Positions 44,128-52,700 of a stretch of DNA of 64,000 nt are shown here, piece after piece. The stretch is from NCBI GenBank assembly GCA_019424905.1, contig JAHYYP010000007.1:1-64000 (forward strand). Direction: 5' to 3'. Each line of letters opens with the position of its first letter. Positions within the stretch are counted from its first letter, which is position 1. The notes below the pieces were generated by a model, which saw only the letters and a list, made by a program, of their open reading frames with translations, was not told the origin of the DNA and searched no databases. Source of the stretch: Collinsella sp. (GTDB lineage: Bacteria > Actinomycetota > Coriobacteriia > Coriobacteriales > Coriobacteriaceae). A program made the translations under genes and the position numbers.

Positions 44128-45042
44128 ATGGCGGAAGAACGTTCTGTTGGCGAGCTGCTCGATGAGCTCTTTGGCTTTGAGTCGGTAGCCAAGCGTCAGA
44201 CGGCGCTTGAGCAGTACGATCGCGGGGAGTTATTGCGCAAGGCGCGCTCCCGCGAGTTGTTGGGCGTGATCGAGGGTGTCGAGGCTGCCGAGCGTGCTGC
44301 GCGTGAGTCTGCCGTACGGGCCGTTGACGGGTATGTACGCCGCGTTGAATTTGATTCTCTTGCGCGCGCTCGCAAGCAGGTAGGCGTTGTGGGCCCGTTG
44401 CAGATGGAGCGGCGCTACGCTGCCTTTTTGCGTATGGAGGACAAGGCCGAGCTGTTGGCCCGCTTGGAGCAGACGCTTGCGTTTATCGAGGTAAAGCTGC
44501 GTGCCAATACGGCGGACAGGGTTCGTGCGGCATACGATGCTGCGGGGGCTTTGGTGTTGCAGGGCGCGGCGCGTCTGAGTGACGTGCGCGTTGTGGATGC
44601 CGCACCCTTGGATGCCGATCTGCTATGCACACAGCTGGAGCAGCTGCGTTGCGCCGCCGATACAACGGACCTTGCCGGCATGATCACAGCGACGTTTGAG
44701 TCCGAGCTGAGTGCGACTGGCCCGCAGGGTGCTGACGCGTTTGCGAGCGATGTGGCTGGCGATGTGGCGCTTGAGTGCGAGCTTACTAATGTGCGCGGCG
44801 CTGCGCAGCGAGCGCGCTTGGCAGCCCAAGCGTATCGGGCCGAGCGCGCTGCCCGTGTTGCAGGGAGCACGGTGAAGCCGGTATCGTTGCCGGAGTCTGC
44901 TCGCGTTGCGTGCGGGACGGGGTGCGATGCCGGGGAGCTTTCCGAGTTGCTCGCTCAGGTAAAGAAGTCGTTTGAGACCTATAGGCGCGTTGTTCTGTGC
45001 CTTTGGTGCCGGTTCGCCGCATGGGATTTGCCGCGGCAGTAG
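44128..45042 (+). CDS. Uncharacterised helical protein downstream of brxL
   Basis: The 304-aa protein is very rich in Ala, Arg, Glu and Leu with long predicted helices (residues 25-75 and 115-170) and no family that I recognise. It has a strong GAGGAGG ribosome site. It ends ...KKSFETYRRVVLCLWCRFAAWDLPRQ (last residues look unnatural) and overlaps the next frame by 71 bases in the +1 register, so a frameshift near 44970-45040 may separate one original protein of about 440 aa. Same strand and spacing as the BREX genes suggest it could belong to that transcript, but no known BREX gene matches. Confidence 0.6.
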   Translation: MAEERSVGELLDELFGFESVAKRQTALEQYDRGELLRKARSRELLGVIEGVEAAERAARESAVRAVDGYVRRVEFDSLARARKQVGVVGPLQMERRYAAFLRMEDKAELLARLEQTLAFIEVKLRANTADRVRAAYDAAGALVLQGAARLSDVRVVDAAPLDADLLCTQLEQLRCAADTTDLAGMITATFESELSATGPQGADAFASDVAGDVALECELTNVRGAAQRARLAAQAYRAERAARVAGSTVKPVSLPESARVACGTGCDAGELSELLAQVKKSFETYRRVVLCLWCRFAAWDLPRQ

Positions 45043-45463
45043 TTATTTCGACTACGATGATCGACTTGACGAAGACGTATTGGTGGGCGAGTACGACGGT
45101 GCTACCAGGCACAATGTTCGGCGCGAAGTTGCGATTCCCGAGCTTGTGGACGAGGCTTCGGCCGACGGCGGCGACTCGCTCGAGGTTGCCGTGGCGCGCA
45201 TGCGTGAGTTTAACGGACGGCGCTACGATGGTGTGCTGGACGAGGATCCTGCGCGCCATGTGAATGCGTTTTGGTATGGACTCAAAAAGCTCAGCCAGTA
45301 TTGCGAGGCCGCTGTGCGTGTGGATGAGCGTGCCTGGGATTGCTTTATCGATAAAGTACAGTTTGCCTACGATGAGCCCGTGGGCCGTTTGGCCATGCAG
45401 ATGGACGACAAGCAGGTGGCGGCTTTTGTTGCTGCTGCGGAAGTGCTTGACGCTGGTGAGTAG
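44972..45463 (+). CDS. Uncharacterised acidic protein or frameshifted C-terminal part of the preceding gene
   Basis: The frame opens after TAA 44960 and the first start is a TTG at 44972 without a ribosome site. From about residue 22 the sequence looks like real protein: SSYFDYDDRLDEDVLVGEYD, RMREFNGRRYDGVLDEDPAR, VNAFWYGLKKLSQYCEAAV, and AMQMDDKQVAAFVAAAEVLD. No family is recognised. The lack of a start signal and the +1 overlap with the 304-aa frame favour a frameshifted single gene; a true start at GTG 45083 or TTG 45080 is another option. Confidence 0.5.
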   Translation: MRPIGALFCAFGAGSPHGICRGSSYFDYDDRLDEDVLVGEYDGATRHNVRREVAIPELVDEASADGGDSLEVAVARMREFNGRRYDGVLDEDPARHVNAFWYGLKKLSQYCEAAVRVDERAWDCFIDKVQFAYDEPVGRLAMQMDDKQVAAFVAAAEVLDAGE

Positions 45464-45490
45464 GGGTCTGATCCGGTAGGGGGTTTCACC

Positions 45491-45682
45491 ATGAAGATCG
45501 ATGTTGATGTTGACCAGCTGCGCGAGGGTTTGCTCGACCGTGCGGGGAGTGCAGCCGGCGTGGGCTTTCCGGCTGCCATGCTCGACGTAGTGGATATCGA
45601 GGACGAGTCGCCCCAAGAGCTGCTAGCCCGAGCCGAACGCGAAGGCCTCGACCTCCGTGACTTTGCCGTCGACGATGACTAG
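45491..45682 (+). CDS. Small conserved-looking acidic protein
   Basis: The 63-aa protein (MKIDVDVDQLREGLLDRAGS...) has two helical stretches, an Ala/Gly middle (AAGVGFPAAMLDVVDIED) and an ELLARAEREGLDLRDF C-terminal helix of a type common in small actinobacterial proteins. It begins 27 bases after the preceding frame with GGGGG upstream and belongs to the same transcript. Function unknown. The repeat element starts at its stop codon. Confidence 0.6.
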   Translation: MKIDVDVDQLREGLLDRAGSAAGVGFPAAMLDVVDIEDESPQELLARAEREGLDLRDFAVDDD

Positions 45683-45950
45683 GGTAGCTAATTTGGGACG
45701 GGGCGTCTGCACCCGCAGCTGCGCGAAAATGCAAGACAAGCCGTCGCAATGGAGTCTAACGAGCTCGCGACCGTTCTATTTTGACTGCTAGCTGGCTAAG
45801 TGAGTAGGCTTTATTGGAAATCCTGAGCACCCGACAAATTTGCCTCAACAAACCCGCAGGTCACAGACTTGTGCTTTGGTGACGTGGTCGGCGATTCGAC
45901 AAAAGTCTACTCACTTAGTTTTGAGAGACGTTAATTGTCCGCAACGAGAC
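45682..45950. repeat. Composite non-coding repeat element, copy 1
   Basis: The element begins GGTAGCTAATTTGGGACGG, contains a decayed terminator (CCGTCGCAATGGAGTC), then a 123-bp MITE-like unit (45796-45918), and ends TCCGCAACGAGAC. The same order of parts occurs at 48715-49045. It occupies nearly the whole spacer between the small gene at 45491 and the antiporter gene; another GTAGCCAATTTGGGACGG copy lies at 45979-45996. Confidence 0.75.
45796..45918. mobile_element. MITE-like 123-bp unit, copy 1
   Basis: The ends are CTAAGTGAGTAGGCTTTA and AAAAGTCTACTCACTTAG, inverted repeats of 18 bases with two mismatches in this copy. Copy 2 (48891-49013) has identical length and perfect ends. No coding capacity. 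The interior is well conserved between copies (TTTGCCTCAACAAA.CCGCAGGTCAC). Confidence 0.7.
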
Positions 45951-46009
45951 TCCAGCCGGGGCGATTGATGCTCAGGTGTAGCCAATTTGGGACGGCAACC
46001 CCCTGGCCG

Positions 46010-47611
46010 CTACGACGCTAGCGTGGCAATGACGGCTTCGTCGCCGGCGTATATGAGGGTGTTGCCGTCGGGAATGATCGTTTGGCCGTCGCGCTTGAGC
46101 ATCACCACGATAAAGGGGTGCTTGCCTTGTGGCACGTCGCGTAGACGCTGTCCTGCCAAGCGACCGTGGGGCGTCACGGTGACCTCGCGCAGCGTAACCT
46201 CGGCACGTTCTTCAAACGTTGGCGCGGCCATAACCAGAAGGTCGCCTTCTTCAATTACGGTATCGCCGTTGGGCAGCACCGGGTGCGCACCGTCGCGCAG
46301 CACCAGGACCACCAGCATGTCTGTGACGCTGCCAATATCGGCAAGCGAGCGACCGGCAAACGGATGGCCCGCGCCCACCTTGAGCTTGACAAACGACATG
46401 CCGTTCTCGTCGCGGTAATCGTTAAACGTACGGCGCACGTCGCCTTCCGCGTCGATCATGTCGAGTTTCTTTGCCACCGCCGGTAGCAGCGAGCCCTGCA
46501 CCACAATGCTCGACACGGCAATCACAAACACCAGGTCAAACAGATCGTGACCGCCGGGAACGCCGGCCACCACGGCAAAGAGGCTAAACACGACCGAAGC
46601 CGCACCGCGCAGGCCCGCCCAGCTTACGAGCGCAACCTGGCGGGGGTTGGTCTTAAAGGGCGCCAGCAGCAGGCCGACGGCGATGGGGCGGCTCACAAAG
46701 AGCATAAACGCCATGAGCGCCAGGCCCGGTAACAGCATTTGCGGTAGGCGCGCGGGTGTCACGAGCAGGCCGAGCAAAAAGAAGATGGTCATCTCGGCCA
46801 TCTCGGTAAGGGTATCGAAGAAGTGCACCATCTCGACCTTGCCGGTGATGTCGCTCGCGCCCAGCACAATGCCTGCCAGGTATACGGCCAAAAAGCCGTT
46901 GCCGCCCAGATAGCTCGGCAGCGCGTAGGCGACGATCGCCACGGCGAATAAAAAGATGGTTTGCGCGCCCTCGGCCGTTGCATGCGCGCGTTCAATCAAG
47001 CGGCTGGATGTCCAGCCGATGGCAAGGCCCAGGCTCACACCCAGGATGATCTGCTTGGCCAGCAGTATTGGAATGTTGGTGTCGCCGCCAGCTGCGAGGG
47101 TGGCGAGTACCGCGGTGAGCATGTAGGCGACGGGGTCGTTGGAGCCCGATTCGACTTCGAGCAGCGAGTCGGTGCCGCCCTTTAGCGACAGGTTGTGCTC
47201 GCGCAGCACGCTAAAGACGCTGGCCGCATCGGTCGATGCCACGACCGAGCCCAGCAGCAGGCCGCCGATCCAGTCGAAGCCCAGAGCGAAGTGCGCGAAC
47301 ACGCCGGTAATGCCGGCGGTGATGACGACGCCGAGCGTGCTCAGCAGCACCGCAGGGGCGGCGACGGGTTTGGCGCGGTCGATATTGGTGTTAAAGCCGC
47401 CGTAGAACATGATGAACAGCAGTGCCGTGCTGCAGACGGTTTCGGTGAGCGCGTAGTTACTAAAGTCGATGTGCGCCGGCCCGTTGACGCCCAGCAGCAT
47501 GCCCAGCGCGATAAAGATGAGCAGGGTGGGGAAGGGGAGCTTTTTGCCGACGGGTTTGATGGTCAGGCACAAAATGATGACGAGGCCGATAAAGAGAAGG
47601 ATCTGGTTCAT
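46010..47611 (-). CDS. K+/H+ antiporter of the CPA1 NhaP2/CvrA type with C-terminal RCK domains
   Basis: The 533-aa protein has about twelve membrane segments (residues 1-395) with the CPA signatures LLGSVVASTDAASVFSVLRE and VESGSNDPVAYMLTAVL, the ion-binding Asp region. A cytoplasmic tail with TrkA_C/RCK-like folds follows (KLKVGAGHPFAGRSLADIG near residue 415 and VTVTPHGRLAGQRLRDVP near residue 480), as in CvrA/NhaP2. It exports K+ (or Na+) in exchange for protons to protect against volume or pH stress. It is divergent from the phosphoesterase at 47865. Repeat elements bracket both genes. Confidence 0.9.
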   Translation of the reverse strand: MNQILLFIGLVIILCLTIKPVGKKLPFPTLLIFIALGMLLGVNGPAHIDFSNYALTETVCSTALLFIMFYGGFNTNIDRAKPVAAPAVLLSTLGVVITAGITGVFAHFALGFDWIGGLLLGSVVASTDAASVFSVLREHNLSLKGGTDSLLEVESGSNDPVAYMLTAVLATLAAGGDTNIPILLAKQIILGVSLGLAIGWTSSRLIERAHATAEGAQTIFLFAVAIVAYALPSYLGGNGFLAVYLAGIVLGASDITGKVEMVHFFDTLTEMAEMTIFFLLGLLVTPARLPQMLLPGLALMAFMLFVSRPIAVGLLLAPFKTNPRQVALVSWAGLRGAASVVFSLFAVVAGVPGGHDLFDLVFVIAVSSIVVQGSLLPAVAKKLDMIDAEGDVRRTFNDYRDENGMSFVKLKVGAGHPFAGRSLADIGSVTDMLVVLVLRDGAHPVLPNGDTVIEEGDLLVMAAPTFEERAEVTLREVTVTPHGRLAGQRLRDVPQGKHPFIVVMLKRDGQTIIPDGNTLIYAGDEAVIATLAS

Positions 47612-47864
47612 GGATGGTGTCCGCTCCTGGGTGGTTGGCGTGGCACGGTCAGTTGCCTGCGGTTATTTGTACCCAAAGATGGTGGGTTTATGGGGTTAGA
47701 TTGCGGGCGTGCGCGATATCGTCATAGACGGCTGCCGTCTTTGCCTCTGCTCGGAAACCCTTTCCAGCTTTATTGCAACGGAGTACAATGGGTAACGTTT
47801 AAGTTCAACTTGAAGTTTTAGTTGCGGTTCCGGGCTTCGGTCGCAAGGTAGGGAAAGGCGTTCC

Positions 47865-48704
47865 ATGGCGATCTATGTGACATCTGATGCTCACGGGCAC
47901 ATGCGTGCGCTTGACGAGGCCCTGTCTAAGATCTCGTTGACTTCCGACGACACGCTGTACGTGCTGGGCGACATGATCGATCGCGGGCCCGATCCGGTCG
48001 GCGTTATTAAGCTCGTGCGCTCGCTGCCTAACGCCCGCGTTCTCAAGGGCAATCACGAGCAGATCATGCTCGATGCCATCATTGGCCAGGATCCGCTCGA
48101 TGCCGAGACCTGGGATATCAACGGTGGCTGGACGACGCGCGAGCAGCTCAACGACATGGAATTTGAGGCATACGAGGAGCTCGTGCGATGGATGGCCGCG
48201 CTGCCGCTCTACGCGGTGGCCGAGACCGAGGAGCGCCCGTATCTGCTGGTACATGCTGGAATCGAGATGAAGGCGGCGCGCGCGTTTTTACTTGAGCATG
48301 GCGTCGATTGTGCCGATGGCGTCGGAGCGGTGGGTGCCGATCGCGAGCTGCTGCAGCAGATGCTCGCGGTGCAGTCGTCCGATGACCTGCTGTGGATTCG
48401 TCACGGCTATTGGGATGCGCCGACGGGACTGCTTTCTGCCGAGGGCGAGGGTCCGGTCGTGGTGAGCGGCCACACGCCCACGGTGTCGCTTGGGCGCTAT
48501 TGCGAGGTTGGCGGCCTGGCGGGGCTTGATGAGGAGTCGGGCCGCGGGCAGATTGTGCGCCTGGGTGGCGAGGATACCGCCGGCGTGCCCGATCGTATCG
48601 ATATCGACTGCGCCGCCGCCACCGGCTCCGAGTTCGGCCGCGTCGGGATCCTGCGTCTGGATGATGGCGCGGAGTTCTACGCGAATATCAACCCAGGCGA
48701 ATAA
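47865..48704 (+). CDS. Calcineurin-like metallophosphoesterase (PPP-type)
   Basis: The 279-aa protein has the standard metal motifs VTSDAHGHMRAL (DxH, residues 5-16), LGDMIDRGPDPVGV (GDxxDRG, residues 34-47), LKGNHEQIML (GNHE), then VHAGI and SGHTPT supplying later His ligands. The layout matches bacterial PPP-type Ser/Thr phosphatases and ApaH-like diadenosine tetraphosphatases; the GDMIDRGPD form fits the former. The substrate is unknown. The start ATG at 47865 follows GTAGGGAAAGG. Confidence 0.88.
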   Translation: MAIYVTSDAHGHMRALDEALSKISLTSDDTLYVLGDMIDRGPDPVGVIKLVRSLPNARVLKGNHEQIMLDAIIGQDPLDAETWDINGGWTTREQLNDMEFEAYEELVRWMAALPLYAVAETEERPYLLVHAGIEMKAARAFLLEHGVDCADGVGAVGADRELLQQMLAVQSSDDLLWIRHGYWDAPTGLLSAEGEGPVVVSGHTPTVSLGRYCEVGGLAGLDEESGRGQIVRLGGEDTAGVPDRIDIDCAAATGSEFGRVGILRLDDGAEFYANINPGE

Positions 48705-48832
48705 TCGGTGCAAAGGGTAGCTAATTTGGGACGGAGCTTTTTTGACTACTTTCGGAGAATAGCGCCTTCTTGCTCGGTAAGCGCGAGAAATGAGGAACGT
48801 CTGCGTCCTCGGCAGTGCGAAAATGCTCGAAA

Positions 48833-48877
48833 AACCGTCGCAACGGAGTCAAACGACGTTGCGACGGTTCTTTTTTT
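48833..48877 (+). terminator. Intrinsic terminator inside repeat element copy 2
   Basis: A 13-bp perfect stem with an 11-base loop is followed by C and seven T. It would end transcription of the phosphoesterase gene. Confidence 0.85.
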
Positions 48878-48890
48878 GGCTGCCCGCTGG

Positions 48891-49013
48891 CTAAGTGAGT
48901 AGACTTTTTTGGAAATGCCGAGCAGCCGGCAAATTTGCCTCAACAAAACCGCAGGTCACTGACTTGTGTTTTGCCGGTGTGGTCAGGGATTCGGCAAAAG
49001 TCTACTCACTTAG
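48891..49013. mobile_element. MITE-like 123-bp unit, copy 2
   Basis: The ends CTAAGTGAGTAGACTTTT and AAAAGTCTACTCACTTAG are perfect 18-bp inverted repeats. There is no ORF inside. Length equals copy 1 at 45796-45918. No clear target-site duplication is visible at either copy. Confidence 0.75.
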
Positions 49014-49060
49014 TTTTGCGTGTCGCAAATCGTCCGCAACGAGACCCCCCATTGCGCCAA

Positions 49061-50635
49061 TTAGGCGCCGTACGGGTTGCGGTCGCGCTCGATGCGTTGG
49101 CGGATGTGGGCGTATTCGATAATCAGCAGCACCAGGAGTAGGGCCATGATGGCTAGGTAGCTCACCACGGCGCCCATCAGACCCAGCAGGTTGATCAGGA
49201 TCACCGGCAGCACTACGCTTACGGCGAAGCAGATCAGGTAGATTTTGGTGACGTCGCCGGCATGGCGCAGCACCGTGATGATGGCGTAGAGAAAGTCGAT
49301 AGCCGCGGTGACGCCGCCGGCGACAACCATCAGCAGTGCCAGCGTGCGGTAGCGCTCAAAATTGAGGCCGTACATGAAGCTCATGAGGGGAATACCGGGA
49401 CCTGCCATAAATGCGGCGCACACGCTGGTGATGACCACGATCAGTGCCATAACGGCAACAATAATCAGGTCAAAGCGACGACGCTTGCGAGGATTAGCCC
49501 AAATGCTCGACAAACGCAGGAGCTGCGGTTTATAGATAAATCCAATGCTCAACAAAATAGCCTGCGCCGGAAAGAACAGGGCATTAAAGTACAGCTGATA
49601 CTTGTAGGCCAGCGTGCCTTCCATCACGAACTTGGGCATGCTCTCGATAAGGTTGAACAGGAACAGCGCGCCAAAAAGCGGGGCGCACTGGATAAACAGG
49701 TGACCGACCTCGCGCAGGCTCACGCGGCGCGATTTTTCGGTTTCGAGCAGGGCGAGCGGCGCGGTGACCAGAACGAGCGAGGCGATCGCGGTAACACCCA
49801 TGGCCATGGCGGCGATGGGCATGCTGCGCGTGAGGAACAGTACCACGCTAAAGACCGCGATGACGCCGACGGATCGTAGCGTTTGGCTCATGCCGGCCAG
49901 GTAGAGTTTGTCGGCCTGCTGCAGGCGGCCCTCGTACACGTCGGCAATGCCGTCGATCACCTTATACAGGTAGACGCCCAGGCCGATTGTGGCCATCTGC
50001 GCATCGTAGCCGCGGGCGCTGCTGTATACCAGGCCGCATGCCAGCGCGAGCGCTCCGCAGATCCAGCGGTTGAGCTGGTAAGAGGCAAAGGACGTCTTTT
50101 CGTCGATGTCCGAGACCTGGAAATTGCGCACGCCGTAGTTGCACGCGATCATGATGAGCGTGCCGGTGACAAAGGCGATGGAGAATTTGCCAGCCTCCTC
50201 GGCGCCCACGAGCTGTGTGGACACGATGGTGAGCAACGGAAACGCCATGCCCCATACGGCGGTGCCCAGGGTATTCCAAAGGTAGTCGCGACGGGTGGCG
50301 TGATCTTCGTACTCGGCTTCTTGCGTGGAGAAGCCGCCGCCGTAGACGGCTCCGAGCAGGCGGTTCCACCAGGCATTGACCATGCGGTGGATGGGGCCGG
50401 GCTGGCGATCGCGCTCGCGGCGACGGCGTGTGGCCTGGCTGCTGTCGGGACCGCCGGCGTTACGCTGGCTTAGCTCTTGGATTCGTGCGAGCTCCTCGGC
50501 GGTGTGCGATGCGGGGAACAGGCCGTTCTCGATGCGTCCGCCCTGCCCGTGCGCCCCGTCCGATACGGTGGGGTCGGCGACGCCATTGCGGCGGGCGATG
50601 GCGCGGCGAATGCTATCGAGGGGCGTGATGCTCAA
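49061..50635 (-). CDS. Polysaccharide/lipid-linked oligosaccharide flippase-type membrane protein (MVF/MATE superfamily)
   Basis: The 524-aa protein has a basic cytoplasmic N-terminus (about 120 residues) then about twelve to fourteen hydrophobic segments (starting YLWNTLGTAVWGMAFPLLTIV), the pattern of Wzx-type polysaccharide exporters. RNFQVSDIDEK near residue 165 and LYLAGMSQTLRSVGV are usual for this group. It would move lipid-linked sugars across the membrane for surface polymers. I take a TTG start at 50635, preceded by AGAAAGGA; the longer open frame upstream runs through the GGGGACG repeat cluster and has no family resemblance. Confidence 0.82.
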   Translation of the reverse strand: MSITPLDSIRRAIARRNGVADPTVSDGAHGQGGRIENGLFPASHTAEELARIQELSQRNAGGPDSSQATRRRRERDRQPGPIHRMVNAWWNRLLGAVYGGGFSTQEAEYEDHATRRDYLWNTLGTAVWGMAFPLLTIVSTQLVGAEEAGKFSIAFVTGTLIMIACNYGVRNFQVSDIDEKTSFASYQLNRWICGALALACGLVYSSARGYDAQMATIGLGVYLYKVIDGIADVYEGRLQQADKLYLAGMSQTLRSVGVIAVFSVVLFLTRSMPIAAMAMGVTAIASLVLVTAPLALLETEKSRRVSLREVGHLFIQCAPLFGALFLFNLIESMPKFVMEGTLAYKYQLYFNALFFPAQAILLSIGFIYKPQLLRLSSIWANPRKRRRFDLIIVAVMALIVVITSVCAAFMAGPGIPLMSFMYGLNFERYRTLALLMVVAGGVTAAIDFLYAIITVLRHAGDVTKIYLICFAVSVVLPVILINLLGLMGAVVSYLAIMALLLVLLIIEYAHIRQRIERDRNPYGA

Positions 50636-50735
50636 AGCGGAGTCCTTTCTATTGCTGCGCTCTAGTATAGACGCGACGGTGTTCGTTCGTGTTTTTGAAC
50701 AGGTTGTTCGATAATTTCGGCGGCGCCATTCAGTA

Positions 50736-50876
50736 GCCGGCACTCGGGGACGTTCCTTATGTGCCGGCACTTTAGGAACGTCCCCGAGTGCCGGCATCCG
50801 GGGACGCTCCTTGGTTGTTGCCTGTTCAAGAGTGTCCCCAACGATTAGTCGTTTAAAAACGTCCCCAATGACTAGG
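50736..50876. repeat. GGGGACG repeat cluster with 23-bp inverted arms
   Basis: GCCGGCACTCGGGGACGTTC (from 50736) pairs with GAACGTCCCCGAGTGCCGGC (ending 50795). Further units CCGGGGACGCTCCTTGG, AGAGTGTCCCCAACGATTAG and AACGTCCCCAATGACTAGG follow. The cluster lies in the 379-base spacer (50636-51014) between the flippase and pckA genes; the rest of that spacer holds the pckA promoter region. Confidence 0.75.
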
Positions 50877-51014
50877 CCGCTTGCCTACGATTTTTGACCG
50901 TTGGGCGGGCTTGCCGCCCTTGCCGCAAAAACGTTTTTGCATATCGGGTACAACGGGCTTTACGTGAGTAAAGTGCGCGTCGTGTCCTCGTGTCGCGTTT
51001 TTAAAGGAGGCCCC

Positions 51015-52685
51015 ATGCCTGGTGTTACCCCTGCAGATGTTTTGTCCAACTTTGGTATTACGCTGGTCGAAGATCCCGCCGAGAATCAGCCCCGTCTGCT
51101 GGTCGATCTACCCGCCGCGGAGCTCGTCGAGCACGTTATCCGCCGCGAAGAAGGCCGCATGGCATCCAACGGCGCGCTGGTGATCGAGACGGGGGAGCGC
51201 ACTGGTCGTTCCCCCAATGACCGCTTTATCGTTGACACGCCCGACGTGCACGACAAGATCGCCTGGGGCGCCGTCAACCGACCGCTTTCGATCGAGAGCT
51301 ACGAGACCATCAAGGCCGGCATCGTCGACTACCTCAACGAGCGCGACGTGTTCGTCACGCGCGGCATGGCGGGCGCCGACCGCAACCACACGCGTCGCCT
51401 GCTCGTCGCCTGCGAGCGTGCCAGCCAGGCGCTCTTTATTAAGCAAATGCTCGCTCGTCCGCTTGCCCGCGAAATTGCGCGCACCGGCGAGCCGGACTTT
51501 TGCGTGCTCGTGGCACCTGGCTACCAGTGCGACCCCGCCATCAAGGGCCTCAACTCCAGCGCTGCCGTGGTCATCAACTTCCAGGAGCGCGTGATTCTGG
51601 TTGCCGGCACCGGTTACTCCGGCGAAATCAAAAAGTCCATCTTCAGCGTTATGAACTACCTGCTGCCTGTCGAGGACGACGTGCTGCCCATGCACTGCTC
51701 GGCCAGCATGGATCCCGTCACGCATGAGACCGCGGTGTTCTTTGGCCTCTCCGGCACGGGTAAGACCACGCTTTCGGCCAACCCCACGCGCCTGCTGATC
51801 GGCGACGACGAGCACGGCTGGTCCGACATGGGCATCTTTAACGTCGAGGGCGGCTGCTACGCCAAGTGCGAGGGCTTGGATGCGTTCCACGAGCCCGAGA
51901 TCTTCAACGCTGTTCGCTTTGGCGCCATCTGCGAAAACGTGGTGCTCGATGAGAATCGCAAGCCTAACTATGATGACATCTCGATCACGCACAATACGCG
52001 CGTGGCCTATCCCGTCGAGCACATTCCCAACGCGTGGACCAAGGGCATGGGCACCACCCCGAGCGTTGTGCTGTTTTTGACATGTGATGCCTTTGGCGTG
52101 CTGCCGCCCATCTCGCGCCTGACGGCCGACGCCGCCATGTATCACTTTGTGACGGGCTTTACGGCCAAGATCCCCGGCACCGAGGTCGGCGTCACCGAGC
52201 CCACGCCCACGTTCTCCTCGCTGTTCGGAGAGCCGTTTATGCCGCTCGACCCCATGGTCTATGCCAAGATGCTCGGTGAGCGTATCGCCGACGGTCGCAC
52301 GCGCGTCTATCTGGTCAACACCGGCTGGATTGGCGGCGGTTATGGCGTGGGCCATCGCATCGAGCTTGCCTACACGCGCGCCCTGGTGGCCCGCGCCCTC
52401 GACGGTACCATCGAGGACAGCGAGTTTGTGCACGACGATATTTTTAACGTTGACATTCCCACTACGTGCCACGGTGTGCCCGATGGCATCCTGGTGCCGC
52501 GCCAGTACTGGCAGAGCACCGCTCGCTACGACGAGGCAGCGCACAACCTGGCGGTGATGTTTGAGGAGAACTTCGAGAAGAAGTACTCGCACCTGCCCGA
52601 GTCCGTCAAGGCCGCCGGCCCGCACGCTCAAGTGCCCGCCGACGCCCGTCATCGCGGCCGCGGCCTGCTGGGACTCCGCCGCTAG
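51015..52685 (+). CDS. pckA: Phosphoenolpyruvate carboxykinase (ATP)
   Basis: The 556-aa enzyme interconverts oxaloacetate + ATP and PEP + CO2 + ADP, linking the TCA branch and glycolysis; in anaerobes it often works in the carboxylating direction. ATP-type signatures are TGRSPNDRFIVDTP near residue 65, FFGLSGTGKTTLSANP (P-loop, near residue 245), IGDDEHGWSD (metal-binding Asp pair) and the LVNTGWIGGGYGVGHRI segment. Length is slightly above the usual 530-540. The ATG at 51015 has AAAGGAGG upstream, the strongest ribosome site in this area; a GTG at 50901 is rejected. Confidence 0.95.
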   Translation: MPGVTPADVLSNFGITLVEDPAENQPRLLVDLPAAELVEHVIRREEGRMASNGALVIETGERTGRSPNDRFIVDTPDVHDKIAWGAVNRPLSIESYETIKAGIVDYLNERDVFVTRGMAGADRNHTRRLLVACERASQALFIKQMLARPLAREIARTGEPDFCVLVAPGYQCDPAIKGLNSSAAVVINFQERVILVAGTGYSGEIKKSIFSVMNYLLPVEDDVLPMHCSASMDPVTHETAVFFGLSGTGKTTLSANPTRLLIGDDEHGWSDMGIFNVEGGCYAKCEGLDAFHEPEIFNAVRFGAICENVVLDENRKPNYDDISITHNTRVAYPVEHIPNAWTKGMGTTPSVVLFLTCDAFGVLPPISRLTADAAMYHFVTGFTAKIPGTEVGVTEPTPTFSSLFGEPFMPLDPMVYAKMLGERIADGRTRVYLVNTGWIGGGYGVGHRIELAYTRALVARALDGTIEDSEFVHDDIFNVDIPTTCHGVPDGILVPRQYWQSTARYDEAAHNLAVMFEENFEKKYSHLPESVKAAGPHAQVPADARHRGRGLLGLRR

Positions 52686-52700
52686 CGTCGCCTCAGACCC

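Larger units (their letters stand above)
48715..49045. repeat. Composite non-coding repeat element, copy 2
   Basis: The element begins GGGTAGCTAATTTGGGACGG right after the phosphoesterase gene, contains an intact terminator (AACCGTCGCAACG, loop, CGTTGCGACGGTT then TTTTTTT; 48833-48877), then the 123-bp MITE-like unit, and ends GTCCGCAACGAGAC. It fills the 356-base spacer between the phosphoesterase and flippase genes. Confidence 0.78.

Noticed and set aside
45796..49013. The duplicated 123-bp units as attachment sites of an integrated prophage or island
   Set aside because: The enclosed genes (antiporter, phosphoesterase) are ordinary chromosomal genes, there is no integrase, and the units have inverted ends typical of small transposon-like elements.
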